A DNA stretch of 64,000 nucleotides from Cryptomeria japonica (lineage: Eukaryota; Streptophyta; Pinopsida; Cupressales; Cupressaceae): positions 570,977,152-571,041,151 of the forward strand of contig NC_081410.1 of NCBI RefSeq assembly GCF_030272615.1. Direction: 5' to 3'. The notes under the pieces were generated by a model that was not told the origin of the DNA, searched no databases, and saw only the letters and a program-made list of their open reading frames with translations. The translations under genes were made by a program, and so were the position numbers. How positions within the stretch are numbered: position 1 is the stretch's first letter; the number at the start of each line of letters is the position of its first letter. Below are positions 12,453 through 23,457 of this stretch, in pieces.

Positions 12453-13041
12453 CAAAGCGAAATAAAAGTTCCTGCAGCAACTGCCAATAACTCAGTATCA
12501 ATTCATGAGCTTCCTATTGCACTTGAGCAACTTGATAAAGGTGATGTTCCTGCAGCCTTTATAGTGGACATATTTACCGTATCATAATAAACTATTTCCA
12601 TTTTATATGGGAATATTCTTCTCCGTACATAAAATTTCATCCACTACATTCCATCCCACGTTCTTACCTGTCACTTCATTTCATTTCGCCATCATTTTTG
12701 CCCATTTGAAGGTACGTGTATATTGTATTTTATTTTAATTATGCATTTATTAATTCATTATGATTTTCCTATTTAAATCCACTCCACTACTCGAAATCTT
12801 CTCAGCTTGTGTGGCCACATGCTAGGTTAAGTTGGGGGGGGGTACTTTATGGTCCTTTTTCCAATGTGATTGATTATCACCCCGAATTGATTTCCTAACT
12901 AACATTACTTATGAGAATTATTATTTCATGCAAGTGAATAATAAAGATAGCCGCCAAAATTAGGATATGTAAGTAGATTTCATTTTTTTAGCAAGACTGT
13001 CAAATATTTTGGTGAAGTTGCAGAAATATCAAAAGTAAAAG
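12453..13041 (+). other. GypA non-coding spacer with an internal polypurine tract
   Basis: No convincing ORF. TTAAGTTGGGGGGGGTACTT at about 12829-12845 closely resembles the tract AAAGTTGGGGGCCA that abuts the 3' LTR at 15090. It lies between integrase and the downstream ORF. Two further copies of TTCCTGCAGC occur at 12432 and 12470, and one at 12547. Confidence 0.6.
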
Positions 13042-15090
13042 ATGGGTGGTGATCTAATTTGCCATGAGCCAATGGTCCATGAAGGGTTTCTGCAGGAAGG
13101 GGAACTCTTTCCAGAATCAAAAGATGTAAGGAGTGCCAGGGCAGAGTTCAAAATTTCTATAGATGGACCCTTAATGGTGGATAGACAAGGAACTAGAAGG
13201 GTTTCTTTACAAGAACATTGGCCTCAAGTAGCTTTTTATATTATGAAGTACATTACATGTAAAGGACGTATTCAGATTTGCATTCACCTCATTTTAAGTT
13301 ACTTAGTCATCTGCGGCATGGTCGGCGAGTTAATGTATCTAATTTTTTATATCATCTCATCTCTACAAGTGCTAAGGAGACGTGAAAAAAAGGAAATCGC
13401 TCCGTTAGCCATCATGGACTTGTTAAGCTACTTGTACAGCGGTCCCTGAGAGATGTTTCGCAAATGGAATGGGGTGTATTTGAGGATATAATACAATTTC
13501 AAATTGAGGATGCCCTTGTTGCAGATAATCCACCAGTTGAAGAAGAGAATGTTGTAGAAGATCCTTCTGATGAAGATGAGGGTTTGCTTGTTGCTGAAGG
13601 ATCCGCAGTTATGATAGAAGAAAATATTGAAGTGGAGTCAATTGAGGAGAAACCCTCTACTTCTCTTCAAAGAGATTCACTCATTCTACAAAAGGAAGGA
13701 AAGGAGTTAGAAAAGGATGAATTAGATGAAGAGCTTGTTATCCAGCCGTAGGTAACTTAGATTCCTCTTGTAGCCAAGAGGCGTAGGACAAAAACAAAAA
13801 CTCCTACAGTTGTTCCAAAAGTATATGTAAAGAGAACATGAAGAAGGACACATAAGGTTCAACCTGTGAGTAATCCAGTAGAGGTTATTACAGTAGAAAC
13901 TTTGGAAGAAGAAAACCCTCTAGAAGAAGAAATCCAAGAAGAAATTGTTATGGATAAGCTAGCAAATCTTGCTTTTGTGGCATTGCAATGTGAAGAGATT
14001 ATTGAGGATGTTCTACAACAATGTGAAGAAAATATGGGAGATATGCTAGCCCAGAATTTGGAGTTTATTGAAGAAATCCCATGATCTAAGGTAGGACCTA
14101 TTAGACCTCCTTCATCCCTAAGTAGTTTATCTATTGCTTTAACATTTTATAGGCAATGGGAAATAGAGAAGGATAGGTTGTAGGGGATAATTAATAAGCA
14201 GCAAAAAGATATTGAAAAGAGAGATAATAGAATTAGGAATTAGAAGCTAAGATAGAAGTGATTTATGGTATGGTTCCTGAGTTGATGCAGTGTAGGGCAC
14301 CCCCAAGATTTTATGTAGTACATTTGAAAGAGAAGTATCTGAACCTCAGATTAAACCACATTGTTAGGGACCTTAATCCATCCTTGGAAACACCTGAAGA
14401 ATTCTATTATGCTTATCAAACCTCTCCACCTGCTGTGAAGAATTTGTTATGTGAATTATACTTACATAACTATGTTGTACCCCAAGACAAGGAATGGAAT
14501 CCTTTATTGTATATTAGGGATATCCATATCAGAGCTTTAATGTCATGGATCCAAAATGAGATTATTAGAGGGCCACAAGCCAGGGAGCATGAAAAATTAG
14601 AGCTTGACTACCCATTACCATTGAGAAGGGAATCAAAAGCACCAAGGGTTCTCTATTATGATTGGAAAAAGTCACTGATAAGAGATGATGTTAGTAAGAT
14701 AGTACAACTGTAATGAAAGGGTTATCTCAACACTGGAATAATCTACCAGATCATTTAAAATAGGGAGAACCTTACTCACTTCAGAATTTTCATGTGGCCA
14801 TACAAAGAGCCCCCAGATACATATAGTTAGGCAAGGAGAAAGCCAACAACTGGCTTCCATTGATCTTTCAACCTTCGATCCTTATGTGGCCACTTTTGGC
14901 ATGCCAACCAACATAATAGAGTTATGATACAGTTGCAGAGGAAACAACTAGATGGTCCAGGTTGGAAAAAATGAAAGGATTATATTGGAATTTGGCTTCC
15001 AAGGGAATAGGATAGGACACTGTTGGTGATTTCAGAGTTTCAGTGAAAATTAGAAATTTTCCTTTTGCTGCAGGAGCAGTAAACCCTTAA
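13042..15090 (+). pseudogene. GypA extra ORF in the env position, unknown function
   Basis: An additional protein downstream of integrase, as in Athila-type elements. It is read in three pieces: frame 1 from 13042 (MGGDLICHEPMVHEGFLQEG to KYITCKGR), frame 0 from about 13265 (SDLHSPHFKLLSHLRHGRRV, HHGLVKLLVQRSLRDVSQ, then an acidic stretch with DPSDEDEG and coiled-coil-like EEENPLEEEIQEEIV), and frame 2 at 14258-14713 (MIYGMVPELMQCRAPPRF). It continues in frame 1 from 14713 to the polypurine tract. The hydrophobic run around 13280-13370 appears only in frame 1 after the shift, so I do not read it as a membrane segment. No signal peptide or fusion motif is seen, so env is not claimed. Confidence 0.65.
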
Positions 15091-15102
15091 AGTTGGGGGC
15101 CA

Positions 15103-16361
15103 TGATAAGTTGATACTTTGACATGTTTTCTATCAAAACTCTTAGATTATTGGCATCTTTTGGGTTGCATTTTGGTAGTAAAGGATTGTGAATTGACTAT
15201 ATGTAATCCATGTGTTAAACCTGAATTTATGAAATCATGTTTGAACTTTGTTGGTTAATTCCTGCAGCCATACCAAGTTATTCCTACAGCCAAGTGATTT
15301 GTCCCTATTGATATGCAGATTATTTAGGATAATGTCATATGTGAATTAATGAATGTATTAATTGAGTAAGATACATATGCATGTCCTTGTATTTTTTTTT
15401 TTTAGTGCAGTTAATAAATGATGTTGTGGTGGATGACTTCCTTTCGTGCCTGAGGACTGGAGAATCATGAACAGATAACTGGAGATCAAACTGAAGGGGA
15501 TCTGAGCAAGCGCAATGTATGGCATAATCAGAGAAGTCATACTTCACTATGGGAGTTTAACTCTAGTGCGTATTGAATTCGCAAAATATCGCTATGGCAT
15601 GCAAAGACTGTGGTTTGATTTAGATCCACAGTTCTTGCAGCCAAGCTCTAGTTATCTCCTTCATCTGATAATCATCCACCTCTTCTTCTGGATGTGATTT
15701 GAGTTGTCCATTGTAGTTGATCTTTTCTTTATAATAAGCTCTTCCTTTTTCTTAGAGGTTAGACAAGATAGAAAGGAATTGAACAAAGAGTTTTTAAAGG
15801 CATTCTAGAGTTCTCTTGTAGAACATGTAATCGATTTCAAAAAGAAATAAAGAAAAGAGATGTTGTTCTGATCTGTTAAAAGTATTTTGCTGGAAGTTTG
15901 ATATCACTCATCCAAGGGGGCCCACTTGGTGAGTGATCTTGTGTTTATGTTCATTGAAGTTAGTTTTTACCTAGTTGCAGTAGAAGTTCATGACTGGATT
16001 GTTCCTGTAGCCACTAGAAATAGATCTACTGACTGTTCCTGTAGCCAAGACAGAATAGTGTGATTTCTGTTATTTTCATTAGATCATTCCAGCATAATTT
16101 TTTAAAGCTTTCATGTAGCCTTTTATGATTTCCATTCTTGCCTTTCCTTTCTGCATAATGTTAGTTACTGCAGCAATGCAAAATAACCATTTAAGGAGCT
16201 TAGTGCATATATATTGCAGACCCATTTCAAGTTTTATGTTCCTGGATTGATAACTAAATGAACACCAGCCATGGAAATAGTAAACTCTACCATATGAATG
16301 TCTAAACTTTGGATTGAGATTTCAATTAGAGTAATTATTATCATTATAGTTGGGGTAGACA
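15103..16361 (+). repeat. GypA 3' LTR
   Basis: 1259 bp, same boundaries as the 5' LTR, preceded by the polypurine tract AAAGTTGGGGGCCA. It ends GGGGTAGACA and is followed by the continuation of the Cop1 LTR (ATTTGTAATAGGATTGG). Confidence 0.93.
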
Positions 16362-16639
16362 ATTTGTAATAGGATTGGCTTTTAACTGAGCATACTCTAG
16401 AAGGGTATAATTTTTAGTGGGTCCGAAATCCCATAGTGTTTTTTCCCTATTTGGGTTTCCATGTTTTATCTGGTGTTAAATGTGCTATGATGTTTGAAGT
16501 GTATCTGTTTATGAGTTTGAATGGTTTACAGTCATAGTTGCATATTAGTAAAGGCTATCGAGGTTGAATCTGAAGTAAAAATTGGATTGTGAGTTTATAT
16601 GATTCACCCCCCCGCCCCCCCTCTCATCTTACTAACACA
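16362..16639 (+). repeat. Cop1 3' LTR, distal part
   Basis: Carries the usual end of this LTR type: a TTTTTCCCTATTTGGGTTTC block, ATCTGGTGTTAAATG, GATTCACCCCCC and CTCATCTTACTAACA. It completes the LTR begun at 4418. The exact end is 16637 or 16639. Confidence 0.82.
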
Positions 16640-16825
16640 GTGTATGTATGCCCTAACATCTTCAACATAGGCAAATCCCTCTGGAACATGGAAAAATGCT
16701 CCAACCAAATCTTCGAGGCTAGCCACATTTGGATACCGCTTGAAAATTGGCCTAGGGCAGTCCTTGACATCTACTACAGTTGGATTTGCAACAAAGATAG
16801 GAATAGATGATGATCCTTCTTCCAT
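16640..16825 (-). pseudogene. Start of an unknown ORF (MEEGSSS...), cut by GypB and Cop1
   Basis: The minus strand reads MEEGSSSIPIFVANP from an ATG at 16825-16823, then RYPNVASLEDLVGAFFHVPE and YVEDVRAYIHCV, about 62 codons without a stop up to the Cop1 LTR. The ATG lies in the CATGT duplication made by GypB, so its natural upstream sequence is now at 52530 onward. That sequence is the end of the E3 copia gag and a short leader, so I read this as a second ORF of E3. The function is not recognised. It resembles the style of other conifer repeat-borne ORFs but has no catalytic motif. Its remainder lies left of Cop1, outside the window. Confidence 0.55.
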
Positions 16826-16910
16826 GTTGTTAGCCCTCCCTAATTTCATTTAAAATTTCAAATTCAAAGGTCACCTTTTTGGTGTTATTTCCCTTTCGAT
16901 TATGTATTTC

Positions 16911-17252
16911 TTCTTTTTGAACCCGAATCTTTGAACCTTTTCTAGGTTCAAAGTTCAAAGTTCAAAGCGTGCTTTAAAGAATTTTCTGCGCTGCTTTGTT
17001 TTATGGTAAAAGAAAGTGCTTTGTTGAAATTGGAATTGAACTTGAACCTTTGAACCTCTTTGGTTCAAGGTTCAAGGTTCAAAGTCAGTCATGCGTCGGT
17101 TCTATCTTTGCTCGTTCATTGTTCTTTGTTTTGTCGCGCAGTCGATGTTATGTGTTGCTCTATGTTATTTCTCAAAGTTTAACTTGAACCTTTGAACCTC
17201 TTGGTTTTTGGTTTTTGGTTCAAAGTTCAAATTTTTAAAGTCCAAAGTTCCA
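16911..17252 (+). repeat. TTCAAAG/CTTTGAA heptamer array in GypB LTR
   Basis: Runs such as GTTCAAAGTTCAAAGTTCAAAG (16946) and GGTTCAAGGTTCAAGGTTCAAAG (17061) alternate with the inverse AACCTTTGAACCTC, giving direct and inverted copies. The same pattern recurs at about 30118-30428 in the 3' LTR, and a looser version is in the GypC LTR (58827-59175). It may be a promoter or enhancer-type array; this is inferred from position only. Confidence 0.75.
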
Positions 17253-17722
17253 TGTAGAATTGACACGTGCATCATGAAGTGAATGTGGCAGCAAGAAATG
17301 AGAATATTTTGGGGAATTCAAAATGTTAGTTTTTAAATTATGAAAAGCAATCCTGATAATTCATGAGTCATGTGATCGAATGACCCAAAATTAAATGCAT
17401 GTTAGTTATACATAAAATCAGGCATTAGCTAACATGAACTTACTTAATTAGTACAGCTAGATAAGTTTTGAGTGTGATTTTATCCATTTTTGTTACAAAA
17501 GCTAGAAATTGTTTCTATAATCTTCTCAGTAGCCATGTGAGTGAGGAAAATTGGAGGTATTGTATCTGCATTTTGAAGGTTTCAGAGAATTTTTTGTCGC
17601 GATCAGGTTAGTGTCAATCGTTCTCTCTTCTGTTGTATTTACTTGTTTCGAAAGCTAGCTGTTATTTGTTCCCCTTTGTTGTGTATAAGAATTCATTTCA
17701 TTCCTGAAATTGTTTGAATAAA

Positions 17723-20700
17723 ATGAGAGGGGCCATTATGAGGCCAACTCTGCCAAAATCGGGCCACACTTCTTGCTTAGTTAGTTCACTTCCAGAAATG
17801 GGGGATACTTCATTAGCATAGGAGGACCTTGCTGATTTTCTTAAGAGAGCTAAAAAACTAGCTCAAAATTCTATGATGGAGAAAATTGTGAAGAGTGGTT
17901 TGGTTGAGGCCACTGCATTTCCCATCACGAATTTATGCCCAGAGTTAGTATTGGAATGTATGAATCGGTATGATGTGGAGCATAGGTGTATCAGGAACAT
18001 TAATGGTGAAGTGTTGTTAAAAATACAATGAGAAACCACAATGGTAGCTATGGGAATACCTCATTAGGATCCATGTGAAGAATGGACTATTGAGACTTCA
18101 TACTCCTTTTCTGAGAAGAAGAGTTCTTATAAAAGTGTGATTGCCAGGAATTGGTTATTGTAGATTCAAAAGGGGGATTCCAAGTTACCAAGGCCACTTA
18201 CCAGAGAGCACTTCATAATAGAGGTGCGGGACATTGTCTTTTTGTTGAATAGGTTAAAAGGAAATGCCCATACCTTTTATTGGGAAGATTGGATGTATTT
18301 CCACATCCAATTCATGTTGAACGGAAGCACCAGCCTGGATTGGGGGCAGGTTGTTGCAGAGAGATTGCATGAGAGTCTAAACAGTTTTGTAGGAATGAGT
18401 GGTTTCTATATGTCTTCATATTTGTTTTATATGCTTTCTTGTACCTGAGATTGGAATGGCTTGCATCATGAACCCTGGATTGATGGAATAAGGGTATATG
18501 AATATTACCCTCACGTACAAGAAGAGAGATATGCAAAAAATTTCATGAGATGGAATGACATTTTTGCAAGAAGATTGGTTTATGAATTGCAGGGAAACAC
18601 AAATAAGAGGTTGTTAATAGAAGCCATGGAATTCATTTGTATTTATGGGAGTTTCTTTATCCAATTCCCTCAGTTCACATATATTAGAACTGGTGGCTTT
18701 CAGGGTGAACCTTTTAGGTTACCCAGGTACATTTTAGATAGTTGTGTTTTAATTGAACTTAGTCGAGAGATAGCTTATATTGAAAAGGAAAGTGGAGGGA
18801 AGTCTGGGGTGGTCTTTCCAGTAGAACTTGGACACTATAGGTGTGCATCAATTTCAGATTTCTTGAACCTTGAACTTGAACTCAAGATGTTCAATTTGCA
18901 ATTGTATGTTGCTAGATAGAAATTTAATAGTTGAGGATTTTCTATAGATAATTTAGTTGTTGATAATGGTTTTCGGCATGAACTTCAGTTGGAGGATTAT
19001 TGGGAGAACTATGCTGATGAGTTCAAAGTTAGAAGAAGGTTGTGGTCGAGACTCATGGTTCAACAAATTATAATAATGGGCTTATCCATGAATGTTTTTG
19101 ATATACGAGAAGATGAAAATGAGGAAGTTATTCATCTTGAGTTTGATGAAAGGATACAAGGGCAACCTATCCAAGAAATTGATTGGGATAGGAAAGGGGA
19201 TGATAACATTTAGGCCAGAACCTTTAATGTGATTAGAAAAACAAAAAGATGGTTGAAATATCGTCATTTTAGATAGAGTCCTATACCTACACCTAAAGAT
19301 AAGAGAGTTGATTGAACACGTACGAATTCCCAAACATCTCTTCCTTCTTCTAATGTTGTTTTTGATATTGTAGGTGATGATAAATAGAGGATGGATAAGG
19401 ATAAAATAGAAAATTTAGGAGAGTATTATGTGGGTTCTGCCTCTGCTCATGTTACCAGATCATGTAGTATGAAAAGCAATCAAAAAACCCTTGCAAGTTC
19501 ACTTGTAGTAGACTTGGATTCTAAGGAAGAAACTCAAGGATAAATGGATACTTAGATGCAGGATTAGTCCATCATAGATGCTACAAATAAAGGAAAGGAA
19601 ATCCAACAACCTAAGGATTCTGGGAATACTATGTTTGTTATCACCATTAACCAACAATCACCATCACCAAGGGAAACATCTACTGCTCCTACGTGGCTAA
19701 GTGACTTTCTTACTAAGAAGAGGAATTTAATTCCTATTTCAATCCCAATGGAGGATATGGTTAGGAAGTTTCTGGGAAGAACATCAAAGTCCAAGAGACT
19801 TAAAACATAAACCATGATCGATGTGCATGAGAAAACAAGACATTGGATTGCAGAAGTAGCTAGACCCCCAACACATAAGGAGGTTGAGAATATCACTGAG
19901 AAATATTTCATCATTGAAAAGGTTGATCTAGGGGCAACTTCCTGAGTTGCTGATGCTAAACATTTGGAGACTTCAAGTAAAAGGATCCTCACTAGGACTT
20001 GGAAGGATGAAAAAGACAAAAATGAGATGAAGCAGATCATAATGCAAATAGCTCAATATATCAATGCTATTCAAAATATAAATACTCAGCCACTTTCCCA
20101 AGTTTCTTTATCATTTGATCCAGAATTGCTCATGAGCCAGAGATTACTTGATTATGTTCAAAGGAGCTGAAGGATTACAGATGTCTTTAGTGAATGGCTT
20201 GAATTAATTGCATAGTAGGAAACTAGCTATATTTTTTATCTGGTCAAGGTGTTCAAGAATGTAGAGTCTGTGGGTAAAGAGTTAGAAACAAAAATTGTTG
20301 CTTGGGAAAAAGAGAAGAGTAAATGGCTAGTTGTATTGAAGTAGATGAGAGATACTCAGAGATATGGAGTGATGGACTTCCTAGCTGAAAAGTTAGTGCA
20401 CGGCCTTGATGATAATGTACTCTTCATATGCAAATAGAATATTGAGTGGATAAACTTAATTATTGAGAAAGGATATGAGGAATCCATCAAGATTCTATAA
20501 GAATTGAGAGAATTGACTAACACTATGCAAAAAGACATGAAATGCATAGATCTTCAGCTTCCAAAAGAGGATAAGAAGACACTTGAGGACTCGTTAGATA
20601 TGATCCAAATTTTCAAAGATTGAGTACAACAAATTCAAGAAGCAAAGTCCCTGACAATTGAAGATTTCTCAAAGATTAAAAGAATTGAATCTATGTTGGT

Positions 20701-20779
20701 TGTATGTTTCGATCATCTTGAAATGCATGAGGGTAAGGTCTTAAAAGTAAGCAAAAAGAAAGAGGTATGGAAGCAGTGA
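17723..20779 (+). pseudogene. LTR-embedded ORF of about 1019 codons, unknown function (GypB 5' LTR)
   Basis: One frame runs from ATG 17723 (MRGAIMRPTLPKSGH) to TGA 20777 with about two dozen internal stops, roughly half of them TAG, and no frameshift. Segments: N-terminal IVKSGLVEATAFPI, CPELVLECMNRYDVEH and NGEVLLKI; central NRLKGNAHTFYWEDWMYFHI and SGFYMSSYLFYMLS; IYGSFFIQFPQFTYIRTGGF; an acidic and basic linker; and a C-terminal helical part (KNEMKQIIMQIAQYINAIQN, KELETKIVAWEKEKSKWL). The GypC LTR carries a full-length homologue. The N-terminal part weakly recalls the plant mobile domain. No enzyme motif is seen. At least four stops are shared with the 3' LTR copy, so the source element already had them. 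Confidence 0.72.
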
Positions 20780-21485
20780 ATCCTGCGTATTGGCCTCCCA
20801 CATTATCAGCTCATTCTGAACTTTTCTTCAGCTCATGTGGAATGGTAGAACATGAAGCACCCCTTCATCGCAAGACAAATAGGTTGAAGCCACGTCATCT
20901 ATGGGACTTTAGTTATTGCTTTTTTCAGTTTTTTTAAAAACTAAACTTCTTTAACTCTCAGGTAGACTTAATCATTTGACTCTAGTTTTATTTGTAATAG
21001 ACTATCATAGCTTTGCAGCTATTTATATGGTTCTAGAAGTCTTTTTAAAGGCCCAAAAAACTTTGATTTAGAGGAACAAACTTAATTTTCTTTGAATTTC
21101 AGTGTAGATATTTCTGGTACATGAATGGAATGATATTTTGATACAATCTTCAAATCTATGTGTTTGAAAGATATACACATCTCAGTTGGGATGTATGCTT
21201 ATGTGCAAAATACATTATTTCATTACCAGTTCTTTCTAAGTCTGTGAATTCATTGATTTATTTTTGTTAAAAAGAGGTGTTGCATTGTTGTTTAAATGAC
21301 TTTGATCCCCCTTATCCTATGAGGAATGAGTGAGAATCAATTATCTTTTATGCTACATTGAGCATTTTGGGTGGAATATTTTTTTATATCGAATGGATAT
21401 GTGCAAGAGTAAAGTTTGTGAGATTTACATTTATTGATAATCATTTTGTAGCATTCTTTTGTGTTGACAAATGAATGTGAAAGCC
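20780..21485 (+). other. GypB LTR segment after the ORF, no gene
   Basis: AT-rich, well matched to 51570-52320 in the 3' LTR. Contains TTTGTAATAGACTATCATAG and TATATGGTTCTAGAAGTC, conserved in both copies and a candidate promoter or poly(A) region. No coding sequence is seen. Confidence 0.6.
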
Positions 21486-22953
21486 TATTGGCATTGTGTT
21501 GTCATTGATGTCAACTGGTATGGGGTGACTACTAGTAAGAGAGATGTATGTGTAACACTGTCAAGGAGGAGTAGAGGTTGAGATATCTTTGATATCACCT
21601 TGTGTTGCAGAACATTGGTAAGGTAAGAGAGATAACTCCAGTACACAAGTTGGTGCCTAACTTGTGGGGATGGAATGGTAAGGTGATCGGTACCTATACT
21701 GGTACTTGTATAGTGTATCACTGATAAGAAAAGGATGACAATAGGTAAGTGATGTTTTGACATGGAGAAGTTAGATCAACCAAGTGAATGGTTGTTAGCC
21801 TGCAAAGGAAATGACTAGTGTACAAGTAGGAGGTCCAAGGTGCTAGTGCTGTTGTTTGTGATGAAGAGGCAGAATGTTACTTGAATCACATCAACATTGG
21901 AGGAGAAGAATGAATAGATCACAGGAATGTTGTGAGGTCATAGAACAACAGGACTCTCACCAGATGAAGAATGCAGTCACCACATGAAGAGATGACTGAC
22001 ATTGAATGTGCCCACACCGGATCACATGTGCCTATCTGAAGATTTGTTGCACAAACAGAGAATTCACATGAGCACATTGTAGGATGCAGAAGATAAGGCA
22101 TCACTCCACCAATAAGAGGAACTTATGTCCTATTATGCATTGTGTGCATCATAGTGTTGTGAGATAAGGAAGAGGAGGTGTACTTCAAGTGCATGAAATC
22201 AAGGATATGTATTGAACTGACTGAGAAGGCATGATTGAAATGCCAATACACATAAAGAGTGTTTACCGGTATGTAAGTCAACTAGCAATATGGACAAGGT
22301 GCAGAGGAAGAAGAATCCCCATCTGATGAAGATATACATAATGCAGGTTATCAAGAGTGTTGACGACTCCACGAGAAGAGAAGAAGAGTGCAAGGTTGAG
22401 GTTTTAACCTGCAGGGTTAGTAAACCAACAGAAAAGAGAAACTGGTAGAGTTTTTGGTCAGTGATCCTATCTAGACTGACATGAAGAGCCAAGTTGGCAG
22501 TTGGTTTACATAGATTCCACATGGAGCCAAGTTGGCTGACCTGCATTCAGATGAAGAAGGAATGTACACTGACAGAGTAGTTGAAGAGTTGGTTGACATT
22601 GATGGAAGATCTCACAAATCATGGGACATGTTGCAAAGTCCTTGAAGAGGTTTGTGGCTCAAGGTCTGTAAAACAACTACGAGCTAGCTAAGAGTAACTG
22701 AGGAGATTGAGTTAGATGAAGGAAACAACAAGACAGATTTTGGTGTTTGACCAAGAGATCAGTTGATATGGTAAAAGAAGATTGTCAAAGATAGAATGCG
22801 TGATCAAGAAGGCATGGTAATGGTGGAGATGTACAATTGGCTGTCAAGGAGATTAGATCAAGCAAGATATGATTGGATTTGTTTTGCCTTGAGGATGATG
22901 AGGAAACCCTAACCACCTAGATTTTGAATTGGCTTTTGGCGGGAAAAATTGGC

Positions 22954-22963
22954 TATATATATG
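22954..22963 (+). promoter_or_regulatory. TATA box of the solo LTR
   Basis: TATATATATG preceded by GGCGGGAAAAATTGGC, about 1.47 kb into the LTR. This is a plausible core promoter. Confidence 0.5.
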
Positions 22964-23457
22964 TAGGCCAAAGACATTGTTTTTTGCTGCTATAGAGGAG
23001 AATATTGTGTTTCTATGAAGTGTGTTAATTTTGCATGTAAGAGAAAATCAGCCAAGTGCTCAATGAGTATCTCAGAAGAGAGTGAGAGTGATTCATAATA
23101 AGGTTGAAGTGTTCAACTGGTAGTAGAGCAGAAACAATACTGACCATACTGACAGAGCAGAAGTGAAGGAGGTTGCAAAGAAGGAAGACAAAGAACCATA
23201 AAAGTGTTATACCACTGAAGAGTAGAGGGTAAGGTGGAGATCAAGGAGAGAAGAAGAAGAGGAGAGATGTGCCAGTATAGTTTACCAATAGTTAAGCAGC
23301 ATAAGAGAGCAATAGAAGTGTGAGTCGATGTAGTAGAGAAGGTATCTCACCGATAGAGTAAGGAATATGAAATGGTTGCAAGACTCACTTGTAACATGAT
23401 GACTACTTTTGTAATTGGAGTTATCATTATGATCACTGAGTTGTAGCTTAGTAAATG

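Larger units (their letters stand above)
5603..16361 (+). mobile_element. Complete Athila-like Ty3-gypsy retrotransposon GypA nested in the Cop1 LTR
   Basis: Two LTRs of equal length (1259 bp each, 5603-6861 and 15103-16361) both run from TGATAAGTTGATAC to TTGGGGTAGACA. A primer site, gag-pol with RT-RH before integrase, a further ORF after integrase, and a polypurine tract next to the 3' LTR lie between them. The RT style (FPLPFVDQVLDSL, FGLCNAPATFQ), the DLGA protease and an ORF in the env position suggest the Athila lineage; this is from memory of the family. Flanks are ATCTT on the left and ATTTG on the right, an imperfect target duplication. LTR differences are roughly 4-5% in the stretches compared by eye. 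Confidence 0.92.
1..16639 (+). mobile_element. Ty1-copia element Cop1, 5' end outside window, 3' LTR split by GypA
   Basis: Gag, protease, integrase, RT and RNase H occur in copia order (integrase before RT) from 3 to 3947. A spacer and a polypurine tract follow, then a 3' LTR beginning TGTTGGCATTCC at 4418. The LTR is interrupted at 5602 by GypA and resumes at 16362, where its end is recognisable (TTTTTCCCTATTTGGGTTTC, then a C-rich tail and CTTACTAACA). The joined LTR is about 1.46 kb. The 5' LTR and left flank lie outside the window, so the target duplication cannot be checked. Confidence 0.9.

Noticed and set aside
12829-12845. Possible LTR boundary after the AAGTTGGGGGGGG tract
   Set aside because: No LTR copy begins there; the true 3' LTR starts at 15103 and matches 5603 exactly.
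13260-13449. Hydrophobic stretch (LILSYLVICGMVGELMYLIF) as a viral-type membrane segment
   Set aside because: It occurs only after a frameshift; the neighbouring frame gives HFKLLSHLRHGRRVN and connects to the downstream acidic ORF, so the hydrophobic reading is a shadow.
5598-16366. Perfect target duplication around GypA
   Set aside because: ATCTT and ATTTG agree in only three of five bases; recorded as imperfect. The insertion is instead supported by the continuity of the Cop1 LTR.
17723-20779. Interpretation as a single-copy host gene
   Set aside because: The same sequence is present in the second LTR of the same element and a homologue is in GypC's LTR, so it belongs to the retrotransposons.
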